DNA of 5,303 nt from DASUFH01 sp036274645 (GTDB lineage: Bacteria; Acidobacteriota; Terriglobia; 20CM-2-55-15): assembly GCA_036274645.1 (NCBI GenBank), contig DASUFH010000011.1, forward strand, positions 1 through 5,303, in the 5' to 3' direction. Below are positions 1 to 5,303 of the stretch, piece after piece. Made by a program: the position numbers and the translations under genes. Within the stretch, counting starts at the first letter, position 1. The number at the start of each line of letters is the position of its first letter. Below the pieces are notes generated by a model. It had not been told where the DNA came from and searched no databases. It saw only the letters and a list, made by a program, of their open reading frames with translations.

Positions 1-57
1 ACTCTCCGCCGCTACGGCTTCTGGGTTCCATCAGACTTGCCGGTCCCGAGCCGGTAG
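1..57 (+). CDS. Group II intron reverse transcriptase/maturase, C-terminal fragment
   Basis: Reading frame 1 gives 18 residues ending in RRYGFWVPSDLPVPSR and then TAG at 55-57. A C-terminus containing an 'RRxGF..PSDL' string resembles, from memory, the ends of bacterial group II intron-encoded proteins. The stop lies five bases before domain V, where such frames (encoded in domain IV) normally terminate. No catalytic motif is present because only the tail is in the window. The alternative is that this open frame is chance and the protein ended further left; the neighbouring frame stays open through domain V, so the assignment rests on position and weak similarity. Confidence 0.5.
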   Translation, partial: TLRRYGFWVPSDLPVPSR

Positions 58-62
58 GTTCA

Positions 63-96
63 ACCGCCGGATGCGGAAAACCGCACGTCCGGTGGT
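63..96 (+). ncRNA. Group II intron domain V (catalytic hairpin)
   Basis: This 34-nt element folds as an 8-bp lower helix (63-70 with 89-96, including one G-U), one A-T pair (71 with 88), a two-base CG bulge at 86-87, a 5-bp upper helix (72-76 with 81-85) and an AAAA tetraloop at 77-80. Total length, the 2-nt bulge on the 3' strand and the tetraloop are the defining traits of domain V, the metal-binding active site of the ribozyme. The catalytic triad position appears to be CGC at 65-67 rather than the commoner AGC, a variant known in some bacterial introns. No compensating defects are seen, so the core looks functional. Confidence 0.9.
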
Positions 97-98
97 GT

Positions 99-138
99 GG
101 GAGGGACCGTGAGCGCAATCTCACGGTCCCGACCCGAT
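99..138 (+). ncRNA. Group II intron domain VI with branch-point A and 3' splice site
   Basis: Bases 103-113 pair perfectly with 120-130 (11 bp) around the six-base loop 114-119. Below this, GGG at 99-101 pairs with CCC at 133-135, leaving A102 opposite G131-A132. A132 is the expected bulged adenosine whose 2'-OH attacks the 5' splice site. It lies seven bases from the predicted 3' end at T138, the usual distance. The exact splice site (138 or 139) is inferred from the AY rule. Confidence 0.85.
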
Positions 139-171
139 CAGGCAGACGGGGACCCGGAGGACTCTGGCCGG

Positions 172-177
172 TATAAT
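172..177 (+). promoter_or_regulatory. Perfect -10 box (TATAAT) for a probably leaderless mRNA
   Basis: A consensus TATAAT stands in GC-rich sequence, seven bases before the GTG at 185. A start site six to eight bases downstream of the box would fall on or next to that GTG, giving a leaderless message. No Shine-Dalgarno sequence lies upstream of the GTG. The matching -35 region (about 149-154, GGGACC) is a poor fit to TTGACA and lies in the intron's 3' exon just past the splice junction. Confidence 0.55.
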
Positions 178-184
178 AGACGTC

Positions 185-2518
185 GTGCGAAGAAGGTCCT
201 CCATCTATCGCCGTCAGTGTCAGGACCTGCATCCTGCTCCGCCATCCCGCCGCGCGCTTCTCCTGCTCGTTCCGCTTCTGATCGTTGCCACGGGCATCCG
301 GTCGTGGGCTGCAGAACCGCGCGTGCCCGACACGCTGCCGGAGCGTCTGTCGAATCGGGAATTCCGAAATCTCATGACGACGCTCTCGGAACCCGGCGGG
401 GCATTTCAATTTGAGAATCTGTTATCGAACGAAACCGACTTTCCGGGAATCATGGTGGAGTTGAAGCGGACAGCGCCGCCGGGCGGCGCGTATCTCGGAG
501 TGGGGCCGGAACAGAACTTCACGTACATTGCCGCGCTCCGACCCCGCATCGCGTTCATCTTCGATATCCGGTATCAGAACGTGCTCGAGCATCTGATGTA
601 CAAGGCCGTCTTCGAGTTGTCGGAGGACCGCGCCGCTTTTGTTTCGCGTCTTTTTTCACGCCGCCTTCCGCCGCGATTGCCGGTCAACCCCTCCGCGACG
701 GACTTGTTCGACGCGTTTCGCGACAGCGCGCCGGACGACGCGTTGTTTGAGAAGAACCTCAAGGACATTGACGGACAGTTGACCGTGAAGCGCGGGTTCC
801 CGTTAACGGAAGAAGACCGCGCGAACATCGCCCATGTCTACGCGGCCTTTCGCGATTTTGGCCCGCTCATGAACTACAACTCGCGGGGCGGTATTTCCGG
901 GGGAAGGATGGGAAATACTCCGAGCTACGCCACGCTCATGACCGAAACCGACGATGCCGGCCGGGAATGGAGTTATCTGGCGAGTGAGGAGAGCTATCGT
1001 TTCGTCCGGGATCTGGAACTGCGAAACCTGATTGTTCCATTGACCGGTGATTTCGGCGGGCCCAGGGCCATCCGCGCGGTGGGGCAGTACCTGAGGGATC
1101 ACAACGCGGTCGTCTCGGCGTTCTATCTCTCGAATGTGGAGGGATATCTGTTTCAGGGTGGGGACTGGCAGGGCAATTTGAACGGTGGGGCAACCGCTTT
1201 TTACGGCAACGCGGCCGCTCTGCCGCTGGAGCGATCGAGCGCGTTCATCCGGTGGATTCCCTACTATGGGAACGGGGGCTCGTCGGTTCAATTCGCGCCG
1301 ATCCTGGCGACAATCGAGGACTTCGAAGCGGGGCGTTTACGAGCCAGTTACTTTTTTCCGGGGCGGCGGGGCTTCGGAAGTAGCCGTGGATTCGGTCAAC
1401 TCGGTGGCGTTTTGAACAACGCCCGTTCCAATGCGCCGCGTTGGCCGGTCAGCCTTGCGGTCTGGGCGCAGATCATGGCCCATCTGGGTTTCGCGGCGCT
1501 GGCTTTTGTGTTGGGCTACCTTGTCCGGGATCCGTGGCTGCCGCGGCTGCAAACCGGCGCGGCATATGCGGAGCGGTTTTCGCGCTGGAATGTGTGGGGG
1601 GCCGGTCGCTATCGCGTGGGAATCCCGTTCGCCCGAGATGTCGCCTTTACGCTCCGGCGCGAGGGTTTTCTCGATCGGTTGGCGAAGGCCATCGGGTTGA
1701 GTCGTGAGTTTCAAACCGGCGACGCCGGGTTCGACGGGCGGGTTTACATCGAGTCGGAAGACGGCGCGGCGCTTGCGGCGCTGCGCGAAAGCGCTCCACT
1801 GCGACGCGCGATTCTGGAGTGTTTCGAGCGTGGGATTGAGCGGGTCCGATCCGACGGCCGTCTGCTCTACGTCGAGGCCCGGCGGGAGCATCGTGAGGAG
1901 GGCCTGGCGGTGTTGGGGCAAACGCGGGAGGTTCTCATCGAGTCACTCGCCCGTTTTCCGCGCGGCATGGCGGATGGTTGGCGCTCCGGTCGTTCCCGGG
2001 TCGTACGCGCGTCGGTCTGGGCGATGGCGGCTTACGCGATTGGCTGGCTGGTGAGTTCCATCGATGTCACCGTTCACATCGATCAATCGCGTTTGATCCG
2101 CGACGGCCTGCTGGCCGGTCTGCTGGCTCTGGCGGCATGGTTTCTTTTCAGCCTGGCGATTTTACGGCGCTCCTCCCGCACGCACAGCGTGTTGAAGGAG
2201 TCGGCCCTCATCGCGATGTTGGCGGTCCCGATATTCGGCATAGCGCTCGTTGCGGACATGAATCGCGGTCTGGATTTCCGGCAGACCACCGTTTACGCAA
2301 CCGTAGCGAAGCGCGCCGGGACGGGAGCAGGGAAGAGCGGATCCTACACGGTTGAACTGACGGACGCCTCAACGCCGTTGCCGATTTCGGGCGCATTCCG
2401 GGTTTCGTGGGACGTGTTTCGCGCGACACAGGATGGCGCAACCATTCCGATTGTGATCGGCCCGGGCCGTCTTGGTGTTCCGTGGCTGCGCAGCATCAAT
2501 GGGGCGCCCGTCGAGTAG
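185..2518 (+). CDS. Multidomain membrane protein: exported LIC_10091-like domain, cytosolic module, four TM helices, C-terminal domain
   Basis: This 777-residue protein is of unknown function. An Arg-rich start and hydrophobic stretch (about 23-38), then WAAEP, look like a signal peptide. Residues 45-380 match a family I recall in Acidobacteriota and Leptospira (LIC_10091 type): DFPGIM (85-90), YLGVGPEQNFTYIA (103-116), AFIFDIR (123-129), a conserved HLMYKAVFELS stretch, and YLSNVEGYLF (314-323). The glycine-rich strand followed by FDIR suggests a Rossmann-like fold, possibly methyltransferase-derived; that is inference. A helix (about 424-446) is followed by a cytosolic module with TGDAGFDGRVYIES (511-524), a pattern seen in other bacterial membrane proteins. 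Helices at about 607-624, 640-660 and 672-690 precede an outside beta-rich tail (700-777). Charges before and between helices fit the positive-inside rule. GTG 185 is the first start after the in-frame stop at 110-112 and the only one before the signal sequence. The gene converges on the sigma factor gene. Confidence 0.88.
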   Translation: MRRRSSIYRRQCQDLHPAPPSRRALLLLVPLLIVATGIRSWAAEPRVPDTLPERLSNREFRNLMTTLSEPGGAFQFENLLSNETDFPGIMVELKRTAPPGGAYLGVGPEQNFTYIAALRPRIAFIFDIRYQNVLEHLMYKAVFELSEDRAAFVSRLFSRRLPPRLPVNPSATDLFDAFRDSAPDDALFEKNLKDIDGQLTVKRGFPLTEEDRANIAHVYAAFRDFGPLMNYNSRGGISGGRMGNTPSYATLMTETDDAGREWSYLASEESYRFVRDLELRNLIVPLTGDFGGPRAIRAVGQYLRDHNAVVSAFYLSNVEGYLFQGGDWQGNLNGGATAFYGNAAALPLERSSAFIRWIPYYGNGGSSVQFAPILATIEDFEAGRLRASYFFPGRRGFGSSRGFGQLGGVLNNARSNAPRWPVSLAVWAQIMAHLGFAALAFVLGYLVRDPWLPRLQTGAAYAERFSRWNVWGAGRYRVGIPFARDVAFTLRREGFLDRLAKAIGLSREFQTGDAGFDGRVYIESEDGAALAALRESAPLRRAILECFERGIERVRSDGRLLYVEARREHREEGLAVLGQTREVLIESLARFPRGMADGWRSGRSRVVRASVWAMAAYAIGWLVSSIDVTVHIDQSRLIRDGLLAGLLALAAWFLFSLAILRRSSRTHSVLKESALIAMLAVPIFGIALVADMNRGLDFRQTTVYATVAKRAGTGAGKSGSYTVELTDASTPLPISGAFRVSWDVFRATQDGATIPIVIGPGRLGVPWLRSINGAPVE

Positions 2519-2523
2519 GCGCT

Positions 2524-3111
2524 TCAGGCGTTTCCGGAATGATCCGTCTGGCGCAGGCGTCGTCGAAGCCAGGCGCTTGCGAACGTCCAGTCCTTCTTGA
2601 CGGTGGAGACCGAAATCCCCAGGGCGCGCGCAATTTCAGGCTCGGTCAGGCTGCCGAATGTTTTCAGTTCGACGACTCGCGCGGCGCGCGGAAAGGGGCC
2701 TTCCAGGTCTTCGAGCGCTTCGTTGACGATGAGCACGTTTTCGAACTGCTGGCCGCGTCGGGCCGGCTCCGACTGCAGCGCCAGCTCCATGGCCGGATCG
2801 GCGCGCTTGAGCGCTTTTCGCCGTCGCGCCTGGTCGACGAGGATCAGCCGCATCTGGCGCGCGGCGCCGGCCAGCAGATGCGCCCGGTCCTGCCAGTCCA
2901 TGGATTTTCCCGCGAAGAGTTTCAGATAGGCTTCGTGCACCAGAGCGGTCGGCTGGAGGGTGTGGCCCGGCGCTTCCTTCCGCATGTAGTACGCGGCCTT
3001 GCGGCGCAGGTCGGAATACAGCAGGGCGAAGACACGTTCGGCGGCGACTTCATCGCCGTTGCGCATCTTCTGAATCAGAACATCCAGCGTTTGGGGAGCG
3101 CTTCCGGGCAT
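2524..3111 (-). CDS. ECF-subfamily RNA polymerase sigma factor (Sigma70_ECF / TIGR02999 type)
   Basis: This 195-residue protein has normal length for an alternative sigma factor that directs core RNA polymerase to a specific regulon. Region 2 spans about residues 10-98, with HTLQPTALVHEAYLKL (50-65) and the helix RAHLLAGAARQMRLILVDQARRR (76-98), both hallmarks of this subgroup. A variable linker follows. Region 4 (about 140-186) has the -35-reading helix-turn-helix, with LTEPEIARALGISVSTVKKDW followed by AWLRRRL. No SnoaL-like or membrane extension is present. The ATG at 3111 is preceded by GAGGA five bases away. In related bacteria such genes often adjoin a Ser/Thr protein kinase gene; here the upstream co-directional neighbour is instead an M50 protease, and no anti-sigma gene is visible. 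Target promoters are unknown. Confidence 0.93.
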   Translation of the reverse strand: MPGSAPQTLDVLIQKMRNGDEVAAERVFALLYSDLRRKAAYYMRKEAPGHTLQPTALVHEAYLKLFAGKSMDWQDRAHLLAGAARQMRLILVDQARRRKALKRADPAMELALQSEPARRGQQFENVLIVNEALEDLEGPFPRAARVVELKTFGSLTEPEIARALGISVSTVKKDWTFASAWLRRRLRQTDHSGNA

Positions 3112-3116
3112 CGCAT

Positions 3117-3121
3117 TCCTC
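3117..3121 (-). promoter_or_regulatory. Ribosome binding site of the ECF sigma gene
   Basis: On the minus strand GAGGA ends five bases before the ATG at 3111, a good Shine-Dalgarno match. It selects this ATG over another one overlapping the ribosome binding region at 3114-3116, which is in a different frame. Confidence 0.7.
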
Positions 3122-3160
3122 GAAATGGGGCGGACTGACGATACACCCTTCCGGCTCTTT

Positions 3161-3175
3161 GAGGAAAAATTCCCC
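3161..3175 (-). repeat. Short A/T-centred inverted repeat upstream of the sigma gene
   Basis: The plus strand reads GAGGAA-AAA-TTCCCC, a 6-bp inverted repeat with one mismatch about a three-base centre. It lies about 50 bases upstream of the ECF sigma start codon. It could be an operator or part of a promoter, since the surrounding A/T-rich stretch stands out from the GC-rich background. No convincing paired -35/-10 set was found, so its role is open. Confidence 0.35.
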
Positions 3176-3192
3176 TTGAGAAGTCTTTACGC

Positions 3193-3216
3193 AAATTCGG
3201 AGGTGTCCCCGGATTT
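3193..3216. repeat. 24-nt imperfect palindrome just after the M50 gene stop
   Basis: Bases 3193-3202 pair with 3207-3216 as a 10-bp stem with one mismatch and one wobble pair around a four-base loop. It begins two bases beyond the protease stop codon on the minus strand. The GGTGTCCCCGGATTT arm resembles dispersed REP-like elements of GC-rich bacteria, a resemblance I recall rather than measured. It could also act as a weak terminator or processing hairpin between protease and sigma genes, but no U-tract follows on the minus strand. Confidence 0.5.
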
Positions 3217-3218
3217 CT

Positions 3219-4937
3219 TTATGTGGAAAGGCCAGAGCGCATTGAAAGTTTGTACACGCCGCGGCGTTTCCAGTAGCGCCGCAACAATAAGACTCCCGCT
3301 GCCGCGAGCGCCAGCGCAAGGACGGTGGCGGCAAACGTCATCGCCCAGCCAATTCCCGCGAGCAAGTCTCTGGCGAAACCGGCCGCCGGCCCGATCTTGA
3401 TGCGCGCATCGTCTGAGCCGCGATAAGGCGTCGTGACCCGGAAGACGTAGAGGCCGGGCGTGGAAACGAAAAACGATCCTTTCGGCAGGAGTTCGCGGCT
3501 GCCCCGATGGAAACTTTCCAACTCCGGCGGATTCACTGTGACGGGTCGCGCGTTGGAATCGGCGACGCCAATATCGAGCGCGCTGCCTTTGGACTCATCG
3601 TCGTCGTTCGTTTCGAGATAGACCTGATAGACGCCCGCTTTGGACAGAAACACGTTCCCCTGGCCGGGCACTCTGGTTCCGGCCGTCAGCCAGAGCCTGT
3701 CGATTGCCGCCTGAACCCGGGGGGCGTCGGCGCTCTGCTGCGCCGAAACAATGAAAAAGAGCAGGGCAAACAGCGCCGATACCACAGCCAGTCCGATCGC
3801 GATGACACCAAACACCGCCGTCGCGACCGACGGCGCAGGCGCCATGCGCGGCGCAGGCGCCGCCGGCGCCACGGCCACGCCCGTCGCAAACCCCACCGGC
3901 GGCGCCGGGCCGGTAGCGGGCGCGGCGCCCACCGGTTCGCCCCGGCGCCAATCGTTAAAGGGATGGTAGGCGCCACAATCCACGCAGTCCGTTTCCGGCG
4001 ATCGCGCGCCACATTCCATACACGGCGCTGCCTGATCCAGTGGTCCATGAACCGTCGGAGTGTCGCGTGGAAGGCCCAGGCCCAGGCCGAAGCCCGTGGC
4101 TCGCGACTGCCGTGGCATGAATGGATCAAACCCTTTGCCGCAGGAGCCACACCGCCAGTAGGCTCCTGACGGTGGCGCGGTCTGGCATGTCGGACACTGG
4201 TATTGAGGGCGGCGTGGGACTGCCGCGAGACGTTGCAGGCTTTGGGACGCCCGAAATCCGTTCAGGCATTGCATTCCCGCAAACAGGGCAATCAGGAACA
4301 ACCACAGGGCTCCTCCCGATGATCCTGTCGCCAGTCCGGCCACGAGAGCCAGCAGGATCAGAGCCCCAACGCCCAGAAATCCGAGGAGCGACGTCACCAT
4401 CAGGCTTCGTGCGCGCCCGATCACAAACCACAACAACGATCGCAGGATCTGTCCGCCATCGAGCGGGTAGATCGGCAGCATGTTGAAGACAAAGAGCCCG
4501 ATGTTCATGAACATGAGACCGCGCAGGAACATGTGGGCGTTGGGAGACGCTGCGGCAAAACCCGAAGAGGAACTGAGCCACACCAGAACGCCGGCGATGG
4601 GAATCAATACCGCGTTGACCAGGGGACCGGCAGCAATGCTCCAGAGCAGCGCGCCTGGCCGTGGGGGTGGGGAAACATAGGCTACTCCTCCAAGTGGCCA
4701 CAGCATGATGCGGTTCGCTCGTCCGCCTGTGCTGAGGCAGGCCAGGGCATGCCCGAACTCATGCAGAGTCACGATGGCAAAAAGCGCGAGATACTCGAAC
4801 GCGTTCCACATCAGAGACGAGTAGTCCGTTCGTCGCGCCGAAAGCTCGTAGATCGCGACAACAAACCACGACCAGTGGACGAAAACCTCGATGCCTTTGA
4901 CTCGACCCAGACGCAATGCTGCTTTTACATCACGCAT
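3219..4937 (-). CDS. M50 (site-2-protease/SpoIVFB-like) intramembrane metalloprotease with zinc ribbons and C-terminal sensor-like domain
   Basis: This 572-residue zinc protease would cleave membrane proteins within the bilayer. The zinc site is HEFGH (59-63; His59, Glu60, His63), and the third ligand is Asp160 in NMLPIYPLDGG (152-162). The N-terminal GRVKGIEVFVHWSW is typical of M50 proteins whose first helix precedes HExxH. Helices span about 16-30, 47-70, 97-121, 137-153 and 180-225. The core is followed by four CxxC pairs: C248/C251, C263/C266, C306/C309 and C318/C321, likely two zinc ribbons. An Ala/Pro-rich linker (333-370), helix 373-399, a probably extracytoplasmic beta-rich domain (400-520), helix 524-553 and a basic tail RRYWKRR complete it. 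The core alone is about 235 residues; the remainder is accessory. ATG 4937 is chosen because it has AAGGA five bases upstream and starts the conserved segment; upstream in-frame sequence is Arg-rich and unconserved. Substrate unknown. Confidence 0.92.
   Translation of the reverse strand: MRDVKAALRLGRVKGIEVFVHWSWFVVAIYELSARRTDYSSLMWNAFEYLALFAIVTLHEFGHALACLSTGGRANRIMLWPLGGVAYVSPPPRPGALLWSIAAGPLVNAVLIPIAGVLVWLSSSSGFAAASPNAHMFLRGLMFMNIGLFVFNMLPIYPLDGGQILRSLLWFVIGRARSLMVTSLLGFLGVGALILLALVAGLATGSSGGALWLFLIALFAGMQCLNGFRASQSLQRLAAVPRRPQYQCPTCQTAPPSGAYWRCGSCGKGFDPFMPRQSRATGFGLGLGLPRDTPTVHGPLDQAAPCMECGARSPETDCVDCGAYHPFNDWRRGEPVGAAPATGPAPPVGFATGVAVAPAAPAPRMAPAPSVATAVFGVIAIGLAVVSALFALLFFIVSAQQSADAPRVQAAIDRLWLTAGTRVPGQGNVFLSKAGVYQVYLETNDDDESKGSALDIGVADSNARPVTVNPPELESFHRGSRELLPKGSFFVSTPGLYVFRVTTPYRGSDDARIKIGPAAGFARDLLAGIGWAMTFAATVLALALAAAGVLLLRRYWKRRGVYKLSMRSGLST
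3832..3861. repeat. Direct repeat of GGCGCAGGCGCC in the Ala/Pro linker
   Basis: The 12-mer GGCGCAGGCGCC occurs at 3832-3843 and again at 3850-3861, 18 bases apart. On the minus strand it lies in the M50 protein's Ala/Pro linker and encodes the two-fold MAPAP/APAP pattern. It most likely reflects low-complexity linker expansion, not a regulatory site. Confidence 0.6.
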
Positions 4938-5149
4938 GCCCGTCCTTATAACCCAACCGGGCCGCGTCCGGATATCGAAGACTGAAGGTGAACGGGAGGG
5001 AACTGGTGTCGCGGGAACGCCTGCAAGGCAATCCGTCGTAGCGCTCCTTGCGGATTGGTCATCGCGGGAGCATGATCCGCGCCGACGTATCGAACCCCTT
5101 CTCCGGGATGCCGGCGATGTAATCACGGGAAAAGCCCGGGCCCGAGGTG
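4938..5149. other. Intergenic spacer between FG-GAP gene and M50 gene
   Basis: This 212-bp stretch holds no supported gene. The longest open frame through it is the Arg/Ser-rich upward extension of the M50 frame, which looks non-coding. It contains the 8-bp palindrome CGGGCCCG at 5137-5144 just past the FG-GAP stop, but no T-tract that would make a clear terminator. Any M50 promoter should be here; only weak candidates were seen. Confidence 0.6.
4943..4947 (-). promoter_or_regulatory. Ribosome binding site of the M50 protease gene
   Basis: AAGGA on the minus strand ends five bases before ATG 4937 and supports that start over the longer upstream open frame. It overlaps a TATAAG string (4945-4950) whose spacing to the start codon matches the TATAAT-GTG spacing of the large membrane protein gene, so a near-leaderless promoter is a weaker alternative reading. 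Confidence 0.6.
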
Positions 5150-5303
5150 TTACGGAGTTGGACTCCAGCCGGAGGCCGGACTGACGAGACCGCCCGCGCC
5201 GCCGACAACGGCGCCGTTCATCAGCCAGACTGCGGCGCTGCCGTCGATATGGCCCCATATGATGTCCGACCTGCCGTCGCTGTCGAAGTCGCCAACACGG
5301 CGC
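5150..5303 (-). CDS. FG-GAP/VCBS repeat protein, C-terminal fragment
   Basis: The last 50 residues of a gene entering from the right edge end at TAA (5150-5152). The segment VGDFDSDGRSDIIW followed by AAVWLMNGAVV is a clear FG-GAP/VCBS-type repeat: the DFDSDGRSD loop is a calcium-binding DxDxDG motif and 'VWLMNG' is the conserved second half. Such repeats build beta-propellers in secreted or surface proteins. The stop falls a few residues after the conserved GW, about where the next repeat would start, so the protein seems to end on a repeat boundary. The rest of the protein, including any signal peptide or adhesion domain, is outside the window. It is co-directional with the M50 gene but separated by 212 bp. 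Confidence 0.85.
   Translation of the reverse strand, partial: RRVGDFDSDGRSDIIWGHIDGSAAVWLMNGAVVGGAGGLVSPASGWSPTP

Larger units (their letters stand above)
1..138 (+). mobile_element. Group II intron, 3' end (left part outside window)
   Basis: This is the downstream end of a bacterial group II intron, a retroelement that self-splices from RNA and reinserts through its encoded reverse transcriptase. Three signs agree in order and spacing: an open frame ending in TAG at 55-57 that reads like an intron RT C-terminus, a 34-nt domain V hairpin at 63-96, and a domain VI helix at 99-135 with a bulged A. The intron should end at the AT dinucleotide at 137-138, matching the usual AY 3' end, so the 3' exon would start at 139. 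The subclass cannot be fixed from this fragment. The insertion lies a few tens of bases upstream of the promoter and start of the next gene, on the same strand. Confidence 0.87.

Noticed and set aside
191..208. AGAAGG as an SD for a start downstream of 185
   Set aside because: No ATG, GTG or TTG lies in frame at a suitable distance; the only nearby codon is ATC at 203, a very rare start.
803..1921. Two long minus-strand open frames (803-1291 and 1337-1921) opposite the membrane-protein gene
   Set aside because: They are Arg/Pro-rich and resemble no family; the plus strand carries recognisable motifs throughout.
2519..2545. Shared bidirectional terminator at the convergent junction
   Set aside because: Only the short palindrome TTCCGGAA was seen, inside the sigma coding region and without T-tracts.
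2407..3138. 243-residue plus-strand open frame across the sigma gene
   Set aside because: It is antisense to a clear ECF sigma factor, with composition typical of a GC-rich shadow frame; its start lies inside the membrane-protein gene.
3507..4169. 220-residue plus-strand open frame opposite the M50 linker
   Set aside because: Its long Arg/His runs arise from the GC-rich Ala/Pro linker read antisense; no protein-like pattern.
5121..5149. Terminator after the FG-GAP gene (CGGGCCCG palindrome and CCCGGGCTTTTCCCG)
   Set aside because: The palindrome has no loop, the other stem is only about 4 bp, and no T-tract follows on the minus strand.
5059..5150. Possible frameshifted continuation of the FG-GAP protein past its TAA
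   Set aside because: The alternative minus-strand frame reads to a TGA at 5059-5061 but shows no further GDFxxDG repeat, and the TAA falls at a natural repeat boundary.
4938..5258. 107-residue N-terminal extension of the M50 frame (start at 5258)
   Set aside because: It is Arg/Ser-rich without family resemblance, overlaps the FG-GAP coding segment in another frame, and the internal ATG 4937 has a good SD and starts the conserved M50 sequence.

Overview
The window is high-GC bacterial DNA. The gene families point to Acidobacteriota or a close relation: an ECF sigma factor of the type abundant in Acidobacteriota and Planctomycetes, an exported 'YLGVGPEQNFTYIA' family protein of the kind I recall from acidobacterial genomes, and an FG-GAP/VCBS repeat protein. 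This is inferred from protein families only; no rRNA or other phylogenetic marker is present.

Layout, left to right. Positions 1-138 (+) are the 3' end of a group II intron: the last codons of a probable intron reverse transcriptase, a textbook 34-nt domain V, and domain VI with a bulged branch-point A. The 3' splice site is near 138/139. Positions 172-177 hold a perfect TATAAT box, followed seven bases later by the GTG start of a 777-residue membrane protein (185-2518, +). That protein joins an exported domain, a cytosolic module, four membrane helices and a C-terminal extracytoplasmic tail.

The rest lies on the minus strand. An ECF sigma factor (2524-3111) converges on the large membrane protein with only 5 bp between stop codons. 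Upstream of it, across a 107-bp gap with two inverted repeats, is a 572-residue M50 (site-2-protease-like) intramembrane metalloprotease (3219-4937). This protease carries two zinc-ribbon-like CxxC pairs and an extra membrane-anchored C-terminal domain. After a 212-bp spacer, the C-terminus of an FG-GAP/VCBS repeat protein enters from the right edge (5150-5303).

The most interesting functional idea is the pairing of the M50 protease with the ECF sigma gene, with no anti-sigma gene visible. Site-2 proteases classically release sigma factors by cleaving membrane anti-sigma factors or membrane-tethered pro-sigma factors. The link here rests only on adjacency and shared strand. The large membrane protein faces the opposite way and need not belong to the same system.
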